DNA of 24,482 nt from JBDKVA01 sp039679375 (GCA_039679375.1 JBDKVA010000085.1:1-24482), one strand, 5' to 3'. Shown: positions 7,635 to 15,417, numbered from the stretch's first letter. Numbers and translations: made by a program. The notes: generated from the sequence alone by a model not told the origin.

Positions 7635-7665
7635 TTATTTCTCCTTATATCATACAAAATGTCAC

Positions 7666-8352
7666 TTACAAAAGCCCTTCCACATAATCCACAATATCTG
7701 TCAGACACTGTATGTACCATTCACCATGTTTTTTTCCGCTGCGGTCGAGATTGAACGAAGTGAATCCCTGCTCCCTTGCTCCATCGGCTTCAACATCATA
7801 GTCGTCCACATACAGGCTTTCAGCGGCGGTAACACCCTGTGCGTTTAGTGCAGCATTAAAGATAATCGGATTGGGCTTACCTGCTCCAACAAGCGAACTT
7901 GCTGTAAATGAAGTGAAATACTTTGCAATGTCAAGCTGCTGTAATGTGTATTCAAGTGAGGGCGACGTGTCGCTGATTACGCCCATTTTATAGCCCTTTT
8001 TACAAAAATACTCAAGTGCTTCCACCGTATCATCAAATAACAGACGGTCATTATTACACCATAACTCGTTAAGCAAAAGATTTGCACGATTATCTAAATT
8101 CTCGGTTACGCCTTCACCTATGAGCATAAGATGATAATATCGCTTGTTAAATTCGCGCTCATCGCACAAATTTTTATACCAAGGTTTTCTACCCTCTGCG
8201 GCAAGTTGAAACAGGTTCATCATTTTTTCGTAAGGCAGAATAAAATCCTTGTTGCTCCACGATGTTATGATTTCATCACGCCATTTGTTCTTCTCAGGAT
8301 TGAAGTATGTGAGTGTGCCATCTCGGTCAAAGAATATAGCTGTAAACTTCAT
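7666..8352 (-). CDS. HAD-superfamily hydrolase (phosphatase-like)
   Basis: The 228-residue protein carries all four HAD motifs: FFDRDGTL (nucleophile Asp9, acid Asp11), VISDTSPS (motif II Ser/Thr), GAGKPNP (motif III Lys), and YVDDYDVEADGAREQGF (motif IV acids). The helical cap between motifs I and II is subclass I. Such enzymes remove phosphate from small metabolites; the substrate is not readable. The start has GGGGGAG about 6 bases upstream. Its ATG overlaps the stop of the preceding C-terminal fragment as ATGA, suggesting translational coupling to a gene now mostly missing. Confidence 0.85.
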   Translation of the reverse strand: MKFTAIFFDRDGTLTYFNPEKNKWRDEIITSWSNKDFILPYEKMMNLFQLAAEGRKPWYKNLCDEREFNKRYYHLMLIGEGVTENLDNRANLLLNELWCNNDRLLFDDTVEALEYFCKKGYKMGVISDTSPSLEYTLQQLDIAKYFTSFTASSLVGAGKPNPIIFNAALNAQGVTAAESLYVDDYDVEADGAREQGFTSFNLDRSGKKHGEWYIQCLTDIVDYVEGLL

Positions 8353-8504
8353 ATATGCTCCCCCATAATATACTTTACAGTTTCATCTACAGATAAACTT
8401 GTATTATCAATGATAGAAATATTACCGTTATTACAAAATATTAGCCTTTCATCTTGGTCATAGTACCTGTTGATAAAACTACTACATGTCGCAAATTTGC
8501 TCAC
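8349..8504 (-). pseudogene. C-terminal remnant of an unidentified gene (51 codons)
   Basis: A 51-codon open frame runs from GTG 8504 to a TGA at 8349, overlapping the HAD start by the ATGA pattern. It reads like the tail of a normal protein: FINRYYDQDERLIFCNN, then a helix SVDETVKYIMGEHI. An in-frame TGA directly precedes the GTG, and I see no ribosome site before it. The tail resembles the ends of small P-loop kinase-like proteins, but that is an impression, not a match. It is most likely the 3' end of a lost gene; a genuine small protein is possible. Confidence 0.45.
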
Positions 8505-8570
8505 TCATTTTCTTGTCTATGGGTAATTTCCGGAGCTTGTTGTAACTCATAACATGAAAGCAGTGATATA

Positions 8571-8990
8571 TCATTCTCGTATCCACATATCCATTCCGGC
8601 GCCTCGATTTTCTCGCGGACGGGTAGTGAATCCGAATTTCTCATAGAAAGCCTCTTTACCCTTGGCTGACATTAAATCAATTTGTATGCCATATCCGGGC
8701 TTCAGATTGCCTCTCAGATAATCCATAATCTGCATCATCATGGCGGTACCAATGCCTTGCCCCTGATATTCCGGCAAAACCAACACATCCTTAATCAGTG
8801 CCGCATATCCGCCATCCCAAACTAAACGTGCTGCTCCAATTGTGCGTTTACCGTTTTTGGCGGTAATAACAAGCGCACTGCCTTTTAGTCCGGCTTCTGC
8901 CTGCTCCGGGTGGATATTCAGCCAACCGGCTGAAGCTCGCAGCATATTATAATCCTGAACGGAAATGCCATTTGTGTATGTAATGCTCAT
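8571..8990 (-). CDS. GNAT-family N-acetyltransferase
   Basis: The 139-residue protein is one GNAT fold. Motif A is VLPEYQGQGIGTAMMM with an intact QGQGIG loop, followed by KEAFYEKFGFTTRP. The N-terminal ISVQDYNMLRASAGW and the C-terminal GAGMDMWI are typical of a group of small bacterial acetyltransferases often annotated from antibiotic-resistance or protein-modification homologues. The acceptor is unknown. AAGGAGG lies 6 bases before the ATG. It follows the 40-codon ORF by 27 bases in the same minus-strand operon. Confidence 0.88.
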   Translation of the reverse strand: MSITYTNGISVQDYNMLRASAGWLNIHPEQAEAGLKGSALVITAKNGKRTIGAARLVWDGGYAALIKDVLVLPEYQGQGIGTAMMMQIMDYLRGNLKPGYGIQIDLMSAKGKEAFYEKFGFTTRPRENRGAGMDMWIRE

Positions 8991-9017
8991 CTTTAGCCTC
9001 CTTATTTTTCTTCTGCG

Positions 9018-9140
9018 TCATATGTGGGTGATTTCCTCAACCAACTCGCCGAACCAGCACTCCGATTCTACGGTTTTTTCAATATATCTCCAGTGAGGAG
9101 CGTCGGGACTAAGCCCGGGTGTTTTGATTAAACGCGACAT
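9018..9140 (-). CDS. Small 40-residue protein overlapping the TIM-barrel gene end
   Basis: The ATG at 9140 lies inside the last codons of the TIM-barrel gene (13-base overlap), with GAGGAAT as a ribosome site about 4 bases upstream. The protein begins MSRLIKTPGLSPDAPHWRYI, has one Cys and one further Trp (ECWFGELVEE), and ends EITHI. It has no membrane segment. Its balanced composition and tight fit between two real genes argue for translation. I do not recognise it. It could be a complete small protein or the N-terminal part of a truncated one. Confidence 0.6.
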   Translation of the reverse strand: MSRLIKTPGLSPDAPHWRYIEKTVESECWFGELVEEITHI

Positions 9141-9916
9141 CGCAATTCCTCCAGTCTTTTTGCACTTTCAAAAGCAATATTGAGAAAATCTTTGGCTGAT
9201 AAGTTTTCGTAACCTCCATTAACTACTTCAAGAGCAACTGCACCATTATATCCTGTTTCGGATATTTTTCGCATGATCGCAGTCCAATTAATTGTCCCGT
9301 CAAAAGGCATACGGTGCTGATCTTCTTCTTTCGCACCTGAAATATAACCGTCGTTATCGTGCAAATGCAGCGCCATCAGCCGCGAGCCGAACACTGCGAG
9401 TAAATCCCAATCCGGCGTTTTTGAGTGATGATGCCCGCTGTCATAGCAAAAGCCGAGGCGGTCGGAGTCAATATGCTCAAATATGTATTGCAGGAACTCT
9501 ATCCGAAGCAGGTTTTCAAAAGCGACATTGACGACCTTTTGTTTCGCCCTGTCAACAATCCTCTTGATCCTGTCAAGTCCTATATCATTGGGCGGCGGCG
9601 CGTTTCCGCTCGTCGGGTGCACTATCACTGCGGGAATTTCATGCGTATAGCAATCCTCCACGCATCCAATAAGTCTTTCGGCCGCTGTCTCTCCGCTAAG
9701 ATTGTCAACCCATAGGTTGGTAATGCCTTCATACGGCGCATGTATATTCTCCACAAACAGCCCCTCGCTTCGTGCCATGTCCGGCTGCAAGCGAAAGTCG
9801 GAGCAATAGCTGCCCTCCCACCATATAATTGTTCCGTTAAATCCCGCCTGCTTTATTAGGCGGTAGCGTTCCTTCATGGGAAGGTTATAACCAAACCATC
9901 CGTATATCGTTATCAT
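9128..9916 (-). CDS. Sugar phosphate isomerase/epimerase-like TIM barrel
   Basis: This 262-residue protein belongs to the xylose isomerase-like/AP-endonuclease-2 TIM-barrel superfamily. Candidate metal and active-site residues sit at strand ends: H59 (NIHAPYE), H100 (VIVHPTSG), E134 (AFENL), D159 and H162 (CYDSGHHH), H184/H186 (LHLHDNDG), H201 (DQHRMPFDG) and E230 (ALEVV). The E-D-H-E set fits a divalent-metal isomerase or epimerase; the substrate is unknown. AAAGGAA precedes the ATG, which shares one base with the stop of the upstream 29-codon ORF (TAATG). The 3' end overlaps the 40-codon ORF by 13 bases. Both joints imply coupled translation. Confidence 0.85.
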   Translation of the reverse strand: MITIYGWFGYNLPMKERYRLIKQAGFNGTIIWWEGSYCSDFRLQPDMARSEGLFVENIHAPYEGITNLWVDNLSGETAAERLIGCVEDCYTHEIPAVIVHPTSGNAPPPNDIGLDRIKRIVDRAKQKVVNVAFENLLRIEFLQYIFEHIDSDRLGFCYDSGHHHSKTPDWDLLAVFGSRLMALHLHDNDGYISGAKEEDQHRMPFDGTINWTAIMRKISETGYNGAVALEVVNGGYENLSAKDFLNIAFESAKRLEELRCRV

Positions 9917-10005
9917 TATGTTAGTTCCTTTCTAATCTGCTCAATGAAAAATCTTATGCCGCAACAACTATTTTTTTCTCTATAATTGTTGTAACTTGCC
10001 TTCAT
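9916..10005 (-). CDS. 29-residue peptide ORF leading the accessory operon
   Basis: This ORF has an ATG at 10005 with GGAGAGGAG 5 bases upstream, one of the better ribosome sites in the window, and lies about 27 bases from the predicted transcription start. The peptide begins MKASYNNYREKNSCCGIRFF, includes a Cys pair, and ends in charged residues. Its TAA overlaps the TIM-barrel ATG as TAATG. It may be a leader peptide that meters translation of the barrel gene or a functional small peptide. I recognise no family. Confidence 0.6.
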   Translation of the reverse strand: MKASYNNYREKNSCCGIRFFIEQIRKELT

Positions 10006-10039
10006 AGTGACTCCTCTCCAAGAAAGAGCGGTTTCCAGT

Positions 10040-10068
10040 ATTATACTATAATATTTTTGCAACAACAA
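10040..10068 (-). promoter_or_regulatory. Sigma-A promoter of the accessory operon
   Basis: On the minus strand TTGTTG (10068-10063) and a perfect TATAAT (10045-10040) are separated by 17 bases. It points at the 29-codon ORF and the genes behind it, down to 7239. Confidence 0.65.
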
Positions 10069-10114
10069 TCAACAAATGTACTGGATTTCAATATAAAAAT
10101 ATAAACGTTACAAC

Positions 10115-10141
10115 AAAAAGCAGCCATACCGGCTGCTTTTT
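10115..10141 (-). terminator. Terminator of htrA, bidirectional
   Basis: AAAAAGCAGCC (10115-10125) and GGCTGCTTTTT (10131-10141) form a perfect 11-bp stem with a 5-base loop. A/T-runs on both sides allow termination in either direction. It lies 36 bases after the htrA stop and just upstream of the accessory operon promoter. Confidence 0.9.
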
Positions 10142-10176
10142 GCTAGTTAAATTGGAAGGTGTGTTATTTAAGATAA

Positions 10177-11691
10177 TTATTCTGCATTATTCTCTTCATC
10201 CAATACGGCACTCAGCGTTAGTGTCTTGCCATCCCTGTAAACCTCGATGCTTACGGTATCACCCGGTTTATGCGTATTCTTCTGGTCTTCCAGATCGCTG
10301 AAAACTTTTACTTCCTTGCCGTCAAATTTGGTAATAATATCTCCTGCATGGACGCCCGCCTTATATGCTGAACTCAATGGCAATACCTCATATACAAGGA
10401 GCCCTTCCGGAACATTGTACTGTTTTGCTGCTTCAGCTGTAAAGGTCTGGTCGATGGACACGCCCAGATACGGTCTGCCCTTTACATATTTGTAATCAAT
10501 CAGGCTTTTAGCTATTTCATTTGCTTCGTTGATCGGTATTGCAAACCCAAGACCTTCATAACCGGTTGCCGCAATTTTCACCGTATTGATTCCGATTACC
10601 TGGCCCTGCGAATTGACCAGAGCGCCGCCGCTGTTGCCGGGATTGATTGCCGCATCCGTCTGTATCAGCTTCAGTTCACGGCCATTTTCCATCTGTATCG
10701 TTCTATTTATACCACTGATGATGCCTGCCGTTACGGAGCCCATATACTCTATTCCGCCCGGGTTGCCTATCGCCACCGCGAGCTCGCCGGACTTTACCTT
10801 GTCCGAATCGCCCAACTCAGCGACCGGCAGATTGGTTGCTTCAATTTTCAAAACAGCTATGTCGGTTTTACTGTCTCTGCCCACAATTTTTGCCGTATAT
10901 TTCTTATTTACATCGCTTGGCAAAATGACTTCAATTTTTGAGCCTTCGGATATTTTGTTAGAGTTATTCACAAGTGCGCTTTCAATAACGTGGTTGTTTG
11001 TCAATATATATCCGTCTCCCCTGATAATGATTCCTGAGCCCTCGCCTACGCCATCCTGGCTCATATCAAAGAAGAAGCCGTATCCCTGTGATTTTACTGT
11101 GACCTGTATACCTACGATGGATGGGCCGACTTTTTCGGAAATCGCCTCCACCGGTGTTGTAGACTGCGTAATTTCTACTTTTTTGTAGATGCCGTTGTTA
11201 TCCACCGCCACTTCGGAAGCTGTTATGCCCAAAAAATTGTTAATGGCCGGCTGAATGGCCGGAGCCAGGAACATCATAGCGGCAAACATAATACCTGCGC
11301 CAAGTATGGAACCCAGTACCGTAACCAGCACTAGATGGCCAGCGCCAATCTTCTTTGTTTTGGTCTTCTTTATATTTTCCGTATAATAAGGCTGGCCTTT
11401 TTGCTGTGTTCCTCCGTTCGAAGCAGGCTGACCTGCCTGTCCTGCCGGAGGGGCGTATTGCGGTCCGGATTGCGCTGCCTGAGCGGACTTCGCCGGACCT
11501 TCATCCTGTGCTGCCGACGGCATGGCGTCAACTGTCACCTGTGCTGCTTCTTCCGGTTGGCTGACCGATGTATTACTCATGACTTCCGGCTGTTCTCCTG
11601 TATTTATATCGTCAGTCTGTACACTTCCCAAGTTACCCTCATTGTTCGTATTCATTGTATTATCTCTGTTTTCTTTATTAAAATCATCCAT
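10177..11691 (-). CDS. htrA: HtrA/DegP-type membrane serine protease with PDZ domain
   Basis: The start is taken at 11691, where AGGAGG lies 8 bases upstream; a longer frame from 11724 has no such site. The 504-residue protein has a long low-complexity cytoplasmic tail (about 1-110, rich in Gln, Ala, Pro), one membrane anchor (about 118-142), a trypsin-like domain with triad H234 (TNNHVIE), D277 (TDIAVLK) and S354 (PGNSGG), and a C-terminal PDZ domain (about 400-495, GRPYLGVSID to the end). It degrades or refolds damaged proteins outside the membrane. It has its own promoter and terminator and lies just downstream of a two-component pair, an order also known for envelope-stress loci in Bacillota. 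Confidence 0.93.
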   Translation of the reverse strand: MDDFNKENRDNTMNTNNEGNLGSVQTDDINTGEQPEVMSNTSVSQPEEAAQVTVDAMPSAAQDEGPAKSAQAAQSGPQYAPPAGQAGQPASNGGTQQKGQPYYTENIKKTKTKKIGAGHLVLVTVLGSILGAGIMFAAMMFLAPAIQPAINNFLGITASEVAVDNNGIYKKVEITQSTTPVEAISEKVGPSIVGIQVTVKSQGYGFFFDMSQDGVGEGSGIIIRGDGYILTNNHVIESALVNNSNKISEGSKIEVILPSDVNKKYTAKIVGRDSKTDIAVLKIEATNLPVAELGDSDKVKSGELAVAIGNPGGIEYMGSVTAGIISGINRTIQMENGRELKLIQTDAAINPGNSGGALVNSQGQVIGINTVKIAATGYEGLGFAIPINEANEIAKSLIDYKYVKGRPYLGVSIDQTFTAEAAKQYNVPEGLLVYEVLPLSSAYKAGVHAGDIITKFDGKEVKVFSDLEDQKNTHKPGDTVSIEVYRDGKTLTLSAVLDEENNAE

Positions 11692-11762
11692 ATGTGAAAC
11701 CTCCTCTTCAAGTGACCTTAGCATATCTTCTTTTCTATCAACATCTCTATTGTAAATGAGCT

Positions 11763-11791
11763 ATTTTAAAAATCTATGAATAATCTGTTAA
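11763..11791 (-). promoter_or_regulatory. Sigma-A promoter of htrA
   Basis: On the minus strand TTAACA (11791-11786) and TAAAAT (11768-11763) are 17 bases apart, each matching 5/6 consensus positions. A second TTAACA lies 24 bases further upstream. The start site would be about 65 bases before the htrA ATG. Confidence 0.55.
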
Positions 11792-11849
11792 CAATTTCTC
11801 ATACTACAGTGTTAATTACATCTTCGTATCGGCTGTAGCAATAACCGGT

Positions 11850-13370
11850 TTATTGATTTTTTACCTCTTCATAAGCCCGTTCCAGCGTAAACGTAAAGCT
11901 GGTCCCTTCACCCTGTTTACTTTCCACCCATATTCTCTGTCCATGCTCATTGATAATGTTTTTGACGATGGCAAGTCCCAGTCCCGTGCCTGTTTTATCC
12001 TTGCTGCGGGATTTATCCGTTTTGTAAAACCTGTCCCAGATCATATCCAGTTCATTTTCATCAATGCCTATTCCGTTATCCTTTACAGTCACTTCGGCTT
12101 TGCCCTTTTGCAAGCGTATCATCACCTTGATATTTCCCCCTGCCGGGGTAAATTTAATAGCATTGTGCAGCAGATTATACAATACTCTTTCGATCGCATC
12201 CATGTCAGCCTTTACAAATAAATCTTCCTCCTCGAAGTCCGCATCTACCGTCTGATTCTTTTCCAGCAGAAGCGTTTCAAGATTGATGACACATTTTCTC
12301 ACAAGCTCATTTATGTTCACAGGCACGATGCTCAGCTTCATTTCTCCTGCTTCCATTTTGGCCAGATCCAGAAGATTGTTCACCAGCCTGTTCAGCCGGT
12401 CAGTTTCATCCCTGACGATCGTGAGATAATGGCTCTGCCTCTCGGGTGGAATGGTCCCGTCGAGTATACCTTCCACAAATCCCCTGATGGAGGTCATGGG
12501 AGTCCTCAGTTCGTGTGAAACATTGGCGATAAAGCCCCGCCGCATTTCCTCAAGGTTTTGAAGCGAAACGGCCATCTGGTTGAATGTTTTAGCGAGTTCG
12601 CCAATTTCATCCCTTGATTTGATATCAAGCCGTTTCTCAAATTCACCGTTTGCGATCCTGGCGGCGGCATTTTTAATTTGCTTAAGCGGTCTTGTCAGTC
12701 TCAGCGAAAAAATGTAAATCATGATTAATGAAAAGATGATTGCCGCACCGGCTGAAGACAAAAAATATTTGAATACTTCACGGGCATTCTTTAGATCTTT
12801 TACAGGCGTATGAAGGTATATGATAACCATCGTATCATTGCCGTCCGTATCCGTATATTTGAATGACTGGCCGACTGTCAGCCATAAATCGCCTGCATTT
12901 GCATATAACGGATCCTTAAAAAACCCGCTGAAATCGCCGACTTCCCTGATCTTTGTTACTTCCTGTGTCAGCCTGGTGAAGCTCTTGTCTTCCGGGATTT
13001 TTATGACGCCCTCTCCATTACCGTATTTGTTGATAATTGACTGTGAGAAACCGTCACTGTAACGGTAGATATAACCGTTTTTACTCACAATCCAGATATA
13101 AGAATTTGTATTACGCCCCAGAACATTCAGCAAATAGTTAAGGCTTTCTTCCAAACGAGCATTATTTAGGCTATTGGATTGATCCAGGCTTTCCAGATAG
13201 CTTTCAAACAACTGATTCACAGCAGTGCTGGTAACTTCAAGCAAGTCTCCCTTTTCATCCGTAAAATAGCTATCCAGGAAATAACTCAGCATAAAGCCGG
13301 TAATTGTAAAAGCAATAATAAATAGGGCGATGAAAATAGCAATCATCTTACTGAAAATAGTCTTGAACAT
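11850..13370 (-). CDS. Membrane sensor histidine kinase
   Basis: The ATG at 13370 (TGATG overlap with the regulator's stop, GAGGT just upstream) is preferred over GTG at 13373. Domains in order: TM1 (about 7-31), an extracytoplasmic sensor region of about 170 residues, TM2 (about 203-223), HAMP, dimerisation/phosphoacceptor helix with H286 in NVSHELRTPMTSI, and an ATPase domain with NLLHNAIKFTP (N box), DNGIGID (G1), FYKTDKS (F box) and GTGLGLAIV (G2). It is full length and intact and resembles the ResE/PhoR/WalK class. The signal is unknown. It phosphorylates the regulator encoded by the overlapping gene upstream. Confidence 0.94.
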   Translation of the reverse strand: MFKTIFSKMIAIFIALFIIAFTITGFMLSYFLDSYFTDEKGDLLEVTSTAVNQLFESYLESLDQSNSLNNARLEESLNYLLNVLGRNTNSYIWIVSKNGYIYRYSDGFSQSIINKYGNGEGVIKIPEDKSFTRLTQEVTKIREVGDFSGFFKDPLYANAGDLWLTVGQSFKYTDTDGNDTMVIIYLHTPVKDLKNAREVFKYFLSSAGAAIIFSLIMIYIFSLRLTRPLKQIKNAAARIANGEFEKRLDIKSRDEIGELAKTFNQMAVSLQNLEEMRRGFIANVSHELRTPMTSIRGFVEGILDGTIPPERQSHYLTIVRDETDRLNRLVNNLLDLAKMEAGEMKLSIVPVNINELVRKCVINLETLLLEKNQTVDADFEEEDLFVKADMDAIERVLYNLLHNAIKFTPAGGNIKVMIRLQKGKAEVTVKDNGIGIDENELDMIWDRFYKTDKSRSKDKTGTGLGLAIVKNIINEHGQRIWVESKQGEGTSFTFTLERAYEEVKNQ

Positions 13371-14056
13371 CACTTTACCTCGAATTTATACCCTACGCCC
13401 CAGACTGTTTTTAGCTGCCAGACCTGATTAGGGATGTCGATCTTTTCCCTGAGCCTTTTCACATGGACGTCCACTGTCCTGGAGTCTCCATAAAAATCAA
13501 AGCCCCATACCTTTTCGAGCAGCTGTTCCCTCGTGAAAACCTTATTCGGGTTGGATGCAAGAAAATAAAGCAACTCCAGCTCCTTGGGAGGCAGCTCCAG
13601 GTCCTTCCCATTCAGTTTGACAACATAATTCGTATGGTTAATGACCAGATTCGGATAAACGATCTCCTGCACATCGTAATCCTTGCGCTCATACCTTCGA
13701 AGGACTGCCTTGACCCTTGCCACCAGTTCTTTGGGCTCGAAAGGCTTCACCATGTAATCATCCGCGCCAAGTTCAAGACCAAGCACCTTGTCGAAGGTTT
13801 CACCCTTGGCCGTCAGCATGATGACCGGGATATTGCTCACCTTTCTGAGCTCCCTGCATACCTGCCAGCCATCGATACCTGGAAGCATGATGTCCAGTAT
13901 GACAATATTGGGCGTGAACTCACCGAACGCATCGATGCCGCTTTTGCCATTGTATACTGTTTTTACTTCATAACCGTCCTTTTCCAGGTACAGCCTGATC
14001 AGCTCGCATATATTCATATCATCGTCTATTACCAATACCTTCGTTTTACCAGTCAT
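13370..14056 (-). CDS. OmpR/PhoB-family response regulator
   Basis: This 228-residue protein has a receiver domain (about 5-118) with the acidic pocket DDD (11-13), phosphoacceptor D55 in VILDIMLPG, the conserved Thr/Ala in MLTAKG, and Lys in DYMVKPF. A winged-helix DNA-binding domain follows (about 130-226), with the recognition region DSRTVDVHVKRLREKI. The start has AAGGA about 11 bases upstream. It overlaps the kinase gene, so the two are made together. A promoter (14092-14120) and tandem direct repeats (14150-14168) upstream suggest it may control itself. Confidence 0.95.
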   Translation of the reverse strand: MTGKTKVLVIDDDMNICELIRLYLEKDGYEVKTVYNGKSGIDAFGEFTPNIVILDIMLPGIDGWQVCRELRKVSNIPVIMLTAKGETFDKVLGLELGADDYMVKPFEPKELVARVKAVLRRYERKDYDVQEIVYPNLVINHTNYVVKLNGKDLELPPKELELLYFLASNPNKVFTREQLLEKVWGFDFYGDSRTVDVHVKRLREKIDIPNQVWQLKTVWGVGYKFEVK

Positions 14057-14091
14057 ATGTCCAGTCCTTCCTTCCAGCTATTCACACCATA

Positions 14092-14120
14092 ATGATAGCA
14101 TGTACAATAAGCTGCAACAA
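14092..14120 (-). promoter_or_regulatory. Sigma-A promoter of the two-component operon
   Basis: On the minus strand TTGTTG (14120-14115) and TATCAT (14097-14092) are 17 bases apart. The transcript would begin about 30 bases before the regulator's ATG. Confidence 0.55.
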
Positions 14121-14149
14121 CATTTAAAATGTAAACAAATCGAAAACTT

Positions 14150-14168
14150 TTATTTAAGGTTATTTAAG
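14150..14168. promoter_or_regulatory. Tandem 9-bp direct repeats, possible regulator site
   Basis: TTATTTAAG occurs at 14150-14158 and 14160-14168, a 10-bp period, 30 bases upstream of the regulator's -35 box and 28 bases upstream of the ychF -35 box. OmpR-family proteins bind same-face direct repeats of about this spacing. Binding here is inference. Confidence 0.4.
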
Positions 14169-14195
14169 AGTGCAACACACACCTTTTGCCTGCTG

Positions 14196-14224
14196 TTGCA
14201 TTGCACTTTCTTATCATATATAAT
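14196..14224 (+). promoter_or_regulatory. Sigma-A promoter of ychF
   Basis: TTGCAT (14196-14201) and a perfect TATAAT (14219-14224) are 17 bases apart. The gene starts 99 bases downstream of the -10 box. Confidence 0.6.
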
Positions 14225-14322
14225 TTATGATGTTTGCAAAGACAGGCGTTTAGAAAATTTTATTCAATTAATCTAAATAGCCGACTCAAAATAGATGCTT
14301 TGGCAGGAAGGTAGGATATATA

Positions 14323-15417
14323 ATGAAATTAGGTATAGTAGGGCTGCCCAACGTGGGCAAAAGCACACTTTTCAACGCTATTACCAAAGCGGGGGCGGAA
14401 ATAGCCAATTACCCGTTTTGTACCATAGAGCCCAACGTAGGTATTGTAGCGGTTCCCGACGAGAGGCTTGACGCGCTTGCCAGGATGTACAACCCGGACA
14501 AGGTGACGCCTGCCATCATTGAATTTGTCGATATCGCCGGCCTTGTAAAAGGCGCCAGCAAAGGCGAAGGGCTCGGGAACAAATTTCTTTCCCACATCCG
14601 CGAGGTCGATGCTATCATACATGTGGTCCGCTGTTTTGTTGACGAGAACATCGTGCATGTGGACGGAACCATAGGTCCTGCGCGCGATATCGAGACGATC
14701 AACCTGGAATTGATATTTGCCGATCTGGAAATGCTGGAGAAGCGTATCGATAGAACGCGCAAAATGATGAAGTCCGGAGATAAAAAATTCCAGATCGAGT
14801 TGGATCTCTATGAGAGGATAAAAACCACACTGGAAAGCGGTACTCCCGTGAGAGCAATGAAGTTTGACAGTGAAGAGCGCGCCCTCGTGGAACAGCTGTT
14901 CCTGCTAACCTCCAAGCCCGTGCTGTATGCCGCCAATGTTTCGGAGGACGATCTGCAGACTGGAAAACAAAGCCGTTATCTGACTGAACTGAAGGATATC
15001 GCTGCAAAAGAAGGCTCGGAAGTTCTGGTTATCTGTGCAAAGATCGAAGAAGAGATTGCTCAGCTGGAAGAGGATGAAAAAGCAATCTTCCTGGAAGAAC
15101 TCGGATTGAAGGAATCAGGTCTGGACCGCCTGGTAAAAGCCAGCTACAAGCTTCTTGGCCTTATAAGCTACCTCACTGCAGGGCAGCCTGAGGTCAGAGC
15201 CTGGACAATAGCGAAAGGTACCAAGGCTCCCCAGGCAGCCGGTAAAATACACAGCGATTTTGAAAGAGGCTTTATACGTGCTGAAATTGTTGCGTATGAC
15301 GACCTGATGAAATGCGGTTCATACAACGCCGCACGTGAAAAAGGACTTGTTCGCTCGGAAGGCAAGGATTATGTCATGCAGGACGGCGATGTAACACTAT
15401 TCCGGTTCAATGTCTGA
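14323..15417 (+). CDS. ychF: Redox-regulated ATPase YchF (Obg-like)
   Basis: This is a 364-residue cytoplasmic P-loop protein of the Obg/OLA1 group, linked in other bacteria to ribosomes and stress tolerance. It has G1 GLPNVGKST (residues 7-15), the YPFCTIEPN switch I, and G3 DIAGLVKGASKGEGLGNKFL. The place of the GTPase NKxD motif holds NVSE (AANVSEDD), as expected for the ATP-preferring YchF branch. A coiled-coil insertion (about 130-170) and a C-terminal TGS domain (about 280-362, ending VMQDGDVTLFRFNV) complete the family's usual length. AGGAAGGTAGGA precedes the ATG. Confidence 0.96.
   Translation: MKLGIVGLPNVGKSTLFNAITKAGAEIANYPFCTIEPNVGIVAVPDERLDALARMYNPDKVTPAIIEFVDIAGLVKGASKGEGLGNKFLSHIREVDAIIHVVRCFVDENIVHVDGTIGPARDIETINLELIFADLEMLEKRIDRTRKMMKSGDKKFQIELDLYERIKTTLESGTPVRAMKFDSEERALVEQLFLLTSKPVLYAANVSEDDLQTGKQSRYLTELKDIAAKEGSEVLVICAKIEEEIAQLEEDEKAIFLEELGLKESGLDRLVKASYKLLGLISYLTAGQPEVRAWTIAKGTKAPQAAGKIHSDFERGFIRAEIVAYDDLMKCGSYNAAREKGLVRSEGKDYVMQDGDVTLFRFNV

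Noticed and set aside
8491..8559. 22-codon minus-strand frame starting MSYNKLRKLP
   Set aside because: It has no ribosome site, is very short, and overlaps the gene remnant in another frame.
10586..11188. 200-codon plus-strand frame
   Set aside because: It is antisense to the protease domain of htrA, with no start signal.
13463..14092. 209-codon plus-strand frame
   Set aside because: It is antisense to the response regulator and its composition is typical of a shadow frame.
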